DNA from: Maritimibacter sp.
GTDB lineage: Bacteria > Pseudomonadota > Alphaproteobacteria > Rhodobacterales > Rhodobacteraceae
Assembly: GCA_020441225.1 (NCBI GenBank)
Contig: JAGRMP010000127.1
Span: 325-11,901, forward strand
DNA: 11,577 nucleotides
Direction: 5' to 3'
Positions 7,310 through 11,577 of the stretch are shown here, in pieces; the stretch's first letter is position 1; the number at the start of each line of letters is the position of its first letter. Made by a program: the position numbers and the translations under genes. The notes beneath the pieces were generated by a model. It saw only the letters and a list, made by a program, of their open reading frames with translations, was not told where the DNA came from and did no database searches.

Positions 7310-8037
7310 GCACCTGGATCATTCTCGGCGCCACCTCCTCGATGGCGCGCGCCTTTGCCCGTGAAATGGCCGAAACCGGGGCCGATGTGCTGGTCGCGGG
7401 CCGCGACATGGACGACCTCGAAGCCCTCGCGGCCGACCTTGCCGCGCGCGGCGCGGGGTCTGCGGCGGCGGTTGCCTTCGATGCGGCCGACCCGTCCACC
7501 TTCGCCCCCGTGGTCACGCGGCTGGGCGAGACCCAAGGCCCGCTCAACGCCGCCGTCTTTGTCGGCTGGATGCCGAGCCAGGCCGAGGTCGATGAAGATC
7601 CGTCGCTGATCGACCGGGTGGCGGCGGTGAACTACGCAGGCCCCGCGCGCTTCCTGCACGAAATCGCGCCGCTCATCGAGGCGCGCGGCGGCACCGTTGT
7701 CGGTGTGACCTCCGTCGCGGGCGACCGCGGGCGGTTCTCGAACTACGTGTACGGCTCGGCCAAGGCCGGTTTCGCCACCTACCTCTCAGGGCTCCGAAAC
7801 CGCCTGAACCGGTCGGGCGCGCATGTGGTGACGGTGAAGCCCGGCTTTGTCGACACTTCGATGACCTGGGGCGTGGAGGGCATGTTCCTCGTCGCGGCAC
7901 CTGCGGCCGTGGCCAAGAGCATCGCCAAGGCGGTCGAGAAGAAAAAGAACGTGATCTACACGCCCGGGTTCTGGTGGTTCATCATGACCATCATCAAACT
8001 GGTGCCGGAACGGATTTTCAAGAAACTGTCGTTCTGA
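7306..8037 (+). CDS. dprE2: Decaprenylphosphoryl-2-keto-erythropentose reductase homologue (SDR)
   Basis: The 243-residue short-chain dehydrogenase would reduce the DprE1 keto product to polyprenyl-phosphoryl-D-arabinose with a nicotinamide cofactor. The N-terminus IILGATSSMARAFA (5-18) is the DprE2-style cofactor loop. The catalytic set is Ser136 (TSVAGDRG), Tyr149 and Lys153 (YGSAK). PGFVDTSM (179-186) follows as in classical SDRs. The C-terminal tail, about 215-243, is hydrophobic then basic (FWWFIMTIIKLVPERIFKK) and could dock on the membrane near the lipid substrate, as in DprE2 proteins. GGGAGG (7293-7298) lies seven bases before the ATG, which overlaps the dprE1 stop in ATGA. Without the neighbour the SDR fold alone would not fix the substrate. 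The adjacent dprE1 homologue makes the assignment strong. Confidence 0.86.
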   Translation: MSTWIILGATSSMARAFAREMAETGADVLVAGRDMDDLEALAADLAARGAGSAAAVAFDAADPSTFAPVVTRLGETQGPLNAAVFVGWMPSQAEVDEDPSLIDRVAAVNYAGPARFLHEIAPLIEARGGTVVGVTSVAGDRGRFSNYVYGSAKAGFATYLSGLRNRLNRSGAHVVTVKPGFVDTSMTWGVEGMFLVAAPAAVAKSIAKAVEKKKNVIYTPGFWWFIMTIIKLVPERIFKKLSF

Positions 8038-8039
8038 GC

Positions 8040-8117
8040 GGGGCGAAGCGGCTTGGAAGCCGCTTGAACGCGATTTCAATCGCGTTGCAACGCCTTTCGA
8101 AAGGCGTTGGCCGCCCC
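8040..8117. repeat. Three tandem 20-bp perfect palindromes enclosed by a 6-bp inverted repeat
   Basis: Starting three bases after the dprE2 stop are three consecutive inverted repeats. All share a 9-base arm, a 2-base centre and a complementary arm: AAGCGGCTT (8046-8065), AACGCGATT (8067-8086) and AACGCCTTT (8089-8108, extendable by one pair). Start-to-start spacing is 21 and 22 bases. Each palindrome begins AA and ends TT, and the last two share AACGC...GCGTT. The set is enclosed by GGGGCG (8040-8045) and CGCCCC (8112-8117), which could close a four-way cloverleaf-like RNA fold. There is no T-run, so it is not a standard intrinsic terminator. It may stabilise mRNA ends, limit read-through, or be a repeated extragenic element. 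Confidence 0.85.
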
Positions 8118-8150
8118 TGGCCGTTCGCTTCGGGCAACAAATCAGAGGGT

Positions 8151-8180
8151 TTGACAAGATACTTGCCAAAAGCAGGTAAT
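8151..8180 (+). promoter_or_regulatory. Candidate sigma-70-type promoter for the EamA transporter
   Basis: A perfect TTGACA (8151-8156) is followed after 18 bases by GGTAAT (8175-8180, four of six). It sits between the palindrome array and the transporter start at 8230, giving a leader of about 43 bases. GAGG at 8221-8224 serves as ribosome binding site. Confidence 0.5.
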
Positions 8181-8229
8181 TTCCGTCAGTATCGCCGGAC
8201 CACGAGGACAGGCGGACGGCGAGGTAGGG

Positions 8230-9108
8230 ATGCAGCAATCATCGCAGGAGACGGCGGCAAATTCCGCGGGCGGCGTTCTGCTGATGATCGCCGGCGTCGC
8301 CTGCCTGAGCGCGAACGATGCCCTCGCCAAGGCGCTGACGGCGGGCTATTCGCCGTTGCAGATCCTGTTTCTGCGCAACGTGATCGCGCTCCCCTTCACC
8401 ATCGCCATCGGTCTGGTCCTGGGCGGCCCGGCGGCCCTGCGCTCGCATCGCCCCGCGGCGCATCTCCTGCGCGGCGCGCTCTGGGTCGGCGCGACGATCA
8501 TGTTCTTCACCAGCTTCAAGTATCTTGCCCTCGCCGAAGCGACCGCGCTGATCTTCGTCGCGCCGTTCTTCATCACCGCGATCTCGGCGGTCCTTCTGGG
8601 CGAGGAGGTCGGCTGGCGGCGCTGGCTCGCGGTGGTTGCGGGCTTTCTGGGCGTGCTGATCGTGATACGGCCCGGCGGCGCGGCGTTTCAGCCGATCTCG
8701 CTCCTGCCGGTGGCGACAGCGCTGGTCTATGCTGTCCTGATGCTCAGCGCACGCTGGGTCGACCGGCGCGAAAGCGTCTGGACGCTGCTGGTCTACCTCA
8801 CCGCGGCGAGCGCGCTCCTGAGCGCTCTGATCGTGCCCTTTGTCTGGGTCCCGGTGCGGGCCGAAGATCTGTGGCGCTTCGCGGCGATTGCGCTCGTGGG
8901 GACCGCGGGCATGACGATGATGACCCAGGCCTTCCGCCTCGCCCCGGCGGTGGTGGTCGCGCCGATGGATTACACCGGCCTTCTCTGGGCGACCTTGTTC
9001 GGCTGGGTCTTCTGGCGCGAGACCATCGACGGGATGACGGTGCTCGGCGCCGCCGTGATCGTCGCAAGCGGTGTCTTCACCATCCTGCGCGAGCGCAAGG
9101 CCGTCTGA
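8230..9108 (+). CDS. EamA/DMT-family membrane transporter
   Basis: The 292-residue inner-membrane protein has about ten hydrophobic helices in two EamA repeats (roughly 14-147 and 155-288). Typical features are an early SANDALAKAL helix (27-36), LFLRNVIALP (46-55), ALAEATALIFVAPFF (100-114), LLGEEVGWRRW (122-132) and, in the second repeat, APMDYTGLLWATLFGWVFWRE (244-264). Members export or import metabolites such as amino acids, nucleosides or nucleotide sugars, and the substrate cannot be read from sequence. It has its own promoter and ends 10 bases before the converging allA gene, so it is probably a separate transcription unit. Either an unrelated housekeeping role or transport linked to purine catabolism is possible. 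Confidence 0.85.
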   Translation: MQQSSQETAANSAGGVLLMIAGVACLSANDALAKALTAGYSPLQILFLRNVIALPFTIAIGLVLGGPAALRSHRPAAHLLRGALWVGATIMFFTSFKYLALAEATALIFVAPFFITAISAVLLGEEVGWRRWLAVVAGFLGVLIVIRPGGAAFQPISLLPVATALVYAVLMLSARWVDRRESVWTLLVYLTAASALLSALIVPFVWVPVRAEDLWRFAAIALVGTAGMTMMTQAFRLAPAVVVAPMDYTGLLWATLFGWVFWRETIDGMTVLGAAVIVASGVFTILRERKAV

Positions 9109-9118
9109 GGCGCCGTGG

Positions 9119-9616
9119 CTAGCCGACCACGACCCAGTCCTCGGCGTAGCGGTGCTCCTCGAGGTTGTCGCCGTCGCCGACCCGGTCGACCACTGCGAAC
9201 AGTCCCGGCGCTTCGAGCGGCGTGAGTACCCCGTGCCAGGTGCCGCGGTGGAAATTGATCGCCTGCCCGGGCGCGGTGAGGAAGGCCAGCGGATCGCCCG
9301 GCGTCCCGCCCGCATCCGGCGCGACGATCGCCAGAAAGGAACACAGGCACATCGGCACGAAGGCCTGGCTGCCGAGCGGGTGCCGTTCGACCAGGTCGAA
9401 GCGGTAGGGCAGGGCGCGCGGCACGGCGTCGAACAGGCTGAGCGCGGGGCGCCCGCCCGAATCCGGCCCGCCGAAATCGAGCTTAGCCCGGTCATGGTGC
9501 CGCTCGCAGAGCCCCGCGTTGATGAGAAAGTCCGGCCCACGGGTGGTGTCGAGCACGTCGCCGAACGGCGCAAAGGCCTCTGCCGTAAGCGGGACCGCCG
9601 TGATTTCCCGGCTCAC
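9119..9616 (-). CDS. allA: Ureidoglycolate lyase
   Basis: The 165-residue protein is predicted to split (S)-ureidoglycolate into glyoxylate and urea, the last step of this allantoin route. Recognisable AllA blocks are FGDVLD (18-23), ERHPLGSQAFVPM (77-89), GQAINFHRGTWHGVL (117-131) and DRVGDGDNLEEHRY (144-157). Length is close to the roughly 160 residues of E. coli AllA. The start is GTG at 9616-9614, overlapping the TGA of the upstream puuE-uraD gene in GTGA, so the two are translationally coupled. It converges on the EamA gene with a 10-base gap and no obvious terminator between them. AllE, the enzyme making its substrate, is encoded upstream at 3995. Confidence 0.93.
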   Translation of the reverse strand: MSREITAVPLTAEAFAPFGDVLDTTRGPDFLINAGLCERHHDRAKLDFGGPDSGGRPALSLFDAVPRALPYRFDLVERHPLGSQAFVPMCLCSFLAIVAPDAGGTPGDPLAFLTAPGQAINFHRGTWHGVLTPLEAPGLFAVVDRVGDGDNLEEHRYAEDWVVVG

Positions 9617-11025
9617 AGCAGCGCCTCGAGCCGGTGCAGCGCGATCCGCTCGACCTGGGCGCAGGCGGCGGCGAACTCGGTCTCGCTGTCATGGGCGATC
9701 CGCTGCTCGAAGGCGCGCAGGATCCCGGTCTTGTCGTGGTCGCGCACGGCGATGATGAAGGGAAACCCGTGTTTCGCCCGGTAGGCGGCGTTGGCCTGCT
9801 GAAACACCTCGCGCTCCTCGTCGGTCAGCGCGTCGAGCCCGGCCGAGGCCTGTTCGGCGGTGCTGTCGGCGGTCAGGCGCTTGGCGGCGGCGAGCTTGCC
9901 GGCGAGGTCGGGGTGGGCAAGCAGGACCTCCATCCGCTGGTCCCGCGCGGCGCTGCGAAACACCCGCGCAAGGGCGTTGGCGAGCCCCACGGCATTGTCA
10001 TGCGCGGGGCCGAGCTCCAGCCGGTAAGCCCGCTCGGCGATCCAGGGTGAATGCTCGTAGATGCCGCCGAAGGTCTCGACAAAGGTTGCCTGGTCCATCT
10101 GCGAGGGCCGGAGCCGGTCTTTCGGCGGATGGGTCTCGGCCCAGTGCCGGGCGATGTCGATCCGGCGCGGAAACCACACGCCCTCATGCCCCATCGCATG
10201 GTCGATGAACCGTTTCAGCCCCATGATCCGGCCCGGCCGGCCGATCAGCCGGTTGTGCAGCCCGATCGACATCATCTTGGGCGCCCCCGCCATCCCCTCG
10301 GCATAGAGCGCGTCGAAGGAGTCGCGCAGATAGCTGAAGAAATCGTCGCCGGTGTTGAAGCCTTGCGGCGTGGCGAAGCGCATGTCGTTGGCGTCGAGCG
10401 TGTAGGGGATGATGAGCTGATCGCGGTCGCCGATCCGCGCCCAATAGGGCAGATCGTCGTCATAGGTGTCGGAGACATAGGCCATCTCACCGGTCTCGGC
10501 GACGAGGCGCACGGTGTTGACCGAGCACCGCCCGGTGTACCAGCCCTCGGGCGCCGCACCGGTCACCTCGGTGTGCAGCCGGATCGCCTCGGCGATCGCC
10601 GCGCGCTCGTCCTCGGGGTCCATGTCCTTGTGCTCGACCCATTTGAGCCCGTGCGAGGCGATTTCCCAGCCGGCCTCCTGCATCGCCGCCACCTGTTCGG
10701 GCGACCGGGCCAGCGCCGTGGCCACGCCGTAGACCGTTGGCTTGATCCCGGCCGCCTCGAACAGCCGGAACACCCGCCAGAACCCCGCCCGCGCGCCGTA
10801 ATCGTAGATGCTCTCCATGTTCCAGTGGCGCTGGCCCGGCCAGGGCTGGGCGCCGACGATTTCCGACAGAAACGCCTCCGAGGCCGCATCGCCGTGGAGC
10901 AGGCAGTTTTCGCCGCCCTCTTCGTAATTGACCACGAATTGCACCGCGATCCGGGCCGCGCCCGGCCAGGCCGGATCCGGCGTCTCCCGCCCGTATCCAC
11001 GAAGATCGCGAGGATATCTGTGCAT
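9613..11025 (-). CDS. puuE: Bifunctional allantoinase PuuE / OHCU decarboxylase UraD
   Basis: This 470-residue fusion covers two successive steps. The C-terminal UraD domain turns 2-oxo-4-hydroxy-4-carboxy-5-ureidoimidazoline (OHCU) into (S)-allantoin, and the N-terminal PuuE domain hydrolyses allantoin to allantoate. PuuE (about 1-300) is a metal-independent polysaccharide-deacetylase-like fold, with RYPRDLRGYG (3-12), VNYEEGGE (32-39), IASHGLKW (122-129), GWYTGRCSVNT (161-171) and GLHNRLIGRPGR (255-266). UraD (about 305-470) shows GIYEHSPWIAERA (321-333), AHPDLAGKLA (370-379), STAEQASAGLDAL (388-400) and HGFPFIIAVR (419-428). Fusions in this order are known in proteobacteria. GGGAG (11033-11037) lies eight bases before the ATG. 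The gene leads the allA operon and is divergent from uraH. Confidence 0.95.
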   Translation of the reverse strand: MHRYPRDLRGYGRETPDPAWPGAARIAVQFVVNYEEGGENCLLHGDAASEAFLSEIVGAQPWPGQRHWNMESIYDYGARAGFWRVFRLFEAAGIKPTVYGVATALARSPEQVAAMQEAGWEIASHGLKWVEHKDMDPEDERAAIAEAIRLHTEVTGAAPEGWYTGRCSVNTVRLVAETGEMAYVSDTYDDDLPYWARIGDRDQLIIPYTLDANDMRFATPQGFNTGDDFFSYLRDSFDALYAEGMAGAPKMMSIGLHNRLIGRPGRIMGLKRFIDHAMGHEGVWFPRRIDIARHWAETHPPKDRLRPSQMDQATFVETFGGIYEHSPWIAERAYRLELGPAHDNAVGLANALARVFRSAARDQRMEVLLAHPDLAGKLAAAKRLTADSTAEQASAGLDALTDEEREVFQQANAAYRAKHGFPFIIAVRDHDKTGILRAFEQRIAHDSETEFAAACAQVERIALHRLEALL

Positions 11026-11163
11026 ATGACTGCTCCCATGCCCGGTTTTTCAGCAAAAGGGATAGGGGCTTGTGGTCGGGATGGAAACTGTTTTCACTCA
11101 GGGCGCGGGGCGGCTATGGCTTTGACCATCCCGCACGCAATCTTCGGGGAAAGGGCGACTTTC
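11026..11163. promoter_or_regulatory. Divergent control region between puuE-uraD and uraH-puuD
   Basis: The 138-base region must carry promoters for both arms. It contains an odd-centred dyad at 11082-11096, TGGAAAC-T-GTTTTCA, in which six of seven arm positions pair. This is a plausible operator for a purine-responsive repressor. On the minus strand, TTTCCA overlapping this dyad and TATCCC about 17 bases further form a weak promoter pair for puuE. No good plus-strand promoter stands out. No regulator gene is in the window. Confidence 0.45.
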
Positions 11164-11517
11164 ATGGGCGGCTTTCTGACGACGCATGTACTCGACACCG
11201 CGCGGGGCCAACCCGCGGCCGGGATCGAGATCGTGCTGTACCGGCTCACGGACGACGCGCGCGCCGAGATCGCCCGCGCGGTGACCAATGCCGACGGCCG
11301 TACCGATGCGCCGATCCTGCCGGAAACCGCCTTCGAGACCGGCAGCTACGAGCTGGTCTTCTTCGCCGGTGCCTATCTGCGCGCCACGGGGCAGGCGGGG
11401 GCCGAGCCCCTGTTCCTCGACCAGGTGCCGCTGCGCTTCGGGATGTCGGAAGAGACGCATTACCACGTGCCGCTGCTGCTCTCGCCCTTCGGCTATTCCA
11501 CCTATCGCGGCAGCTGA
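11164..11517 (+). CDS. uraH: 5-hydroxyisourate hydrolase (transthyretin-related)
   Basis: The 117-residue enzyme opens 5-hydroxyisourate to OHCU, the substrate of the UraD domain encoded divergently next door. Signatures are TTHVLDTARG (6-15, His8), Arg46 in NADGRTD, PLRFGM (89-94), HYHVPLLLSPFGYSTYRGS near the end (His99, His101) and the diagnostic C-terminal YRGS (114-117). The ATG at 11164 gives the usual length and places TTHVLD five residues in. An in-frame ATG at 11116 would add 16 unusual residues and is less likely. The upstream GGGGAAAGGGCG is only a fair ribosome site. The puuD-like start follows 11 bases later, so they form an operon. Confidence 0.94.
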   Translation: MGGFLTTHVLDTARGQPAAGIEIVLYRLTDDARAEIARAVTNADGRTDAPILPETAFETGSYELVFFAGAYLRATGQAGAEPLFLDQVPLRFGMSEETHYHVPLLLSPFGYSTYRGS

Positions 11518-11528
11518 CGGAGACCCCC

Positions 11529-11577
11529 ATGGAAATCTTCTGGACCATCATCTGGGAATGGGCCGAGTTTGCGGTCC
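11529..11577 (+). CDS. puuD: Urate hydroxylase PuuD-like membrane protein, 5' end only (partial)
   Basis: Sixteen codons are present: MEIFWTIIWEWAEFAV, then the window ends. The hydrophobic, Trp-rich start with WEWAxFAV resembles the first transmembrane helix of PuuD, the membrane-bound urate oxidase with a C-terminal cytochrome c domain in alphaproteobacteria. Its product, 5-hydroxyisourate, is the substrate of UraH, whose gene ends 11 bases upstream. ACGGAG at 11516-11521 overlaps the uraH stop and could serve as ribosome site. Identity rests on few residues plus context. Confidence 0.65.
   Translation, partial: MEIFWTIIWEWAEFAV

Noticed and set aside
8040..8117. tRNA or classic intrinsic terminator from the cloverleaf-like palindromes
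   Set aside because: There are no tRNA-conserved positions (T-loop GTTCRA, anticodon arm spacing) and no T-run after any hairpin.
11116..11163. Alternative uraH start 16 codons upstream
   Set aside because: The 11164 start gives the standard 117-residue length with TTHVLD at the usual place, and the extra residues do not resemble the family or a signal peptide.
1..11577. CRISPR array, insertion sequence, rRNA or tRNA genes, phage genes
   Set aside because: No spaced direct repeats, transposase-like proteins, terminal inverted repeats or conserved RNA gene sequences were seen on either strand.

Overview
The window is GC-rich, densely coded and shows strong codon-position bias. It most resembles an alphaproteobacterium of the Rhodobacteraceae/Paracoccaceae type. 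That placement is inferred from gene content: a PuuE-UraD fusion beside allA, uraH and a PuuD-like start, a possible Flp-type pilin start, and a HAD-UbiA fusion. I could not run a taxonomic search.

Layout. The left edge holds the first codons of a minus-strand gene, possibly a small Flp-type pilin. A roughly 400-base AT-richer intergenic region follows. The plus strand then carries a secreted family-1 lytic transglycosylase (440-1300), a two-domain HAD phosphatase/UbiA prenyltransferase (1350-2780), a saccharopine-dehydrogenase-like oxidoreductase (2843-3907) and the bicupin (S)-ureidoglycine aminohydrolase AllE (3995-4819). A likely promoter starts an overlapping three-gene operon: a flippase-like membrane protein (4993-6006), a DprE1-like FAD oxidase (5987-7309) and a DprE2-like SDR (7306-8037). 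Three tandem perfect palindromes follow, then a promoter and an EamA/DMT transporter (8230-9108). The minus strand then carries allA and a puuE-uraD fusion. Divergent from these, uraH and the first 16 codons of a PuuD-like urate hydroxylase run off the right end.

Two pathways are interleaved. The first is predicted synthesis of polyprenyl-phosphoryl-D-arabinose, the lipid-linked arabinofuranose donor known from mycobacterial cell walls. The UbiA half would join PRPP to polyprenyl phosphate, the HAD half would remove the 5-phosphate, and DprE1/DprE2 would epimerise C2 of the ribosyl unit. The LPG_synthase_TM-type membrane protein is a candidate translocase for the product. No arabinosyltransferase is visible, so the acceptor is unknown. 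The DprE1 homologue has Ala at the position of the benzothiazinone-target cysteine.

The second pathway is purine ring degradation from urate to glyoxylate: PuuD, UraH, UraD-PuuE, AllE and AllA. The allantoate-hydrolysing step (AllC or allantoicase) is not in the window. AllE sits about 4.3 kb from the other purine genes, on the far side of the arabinose operon.
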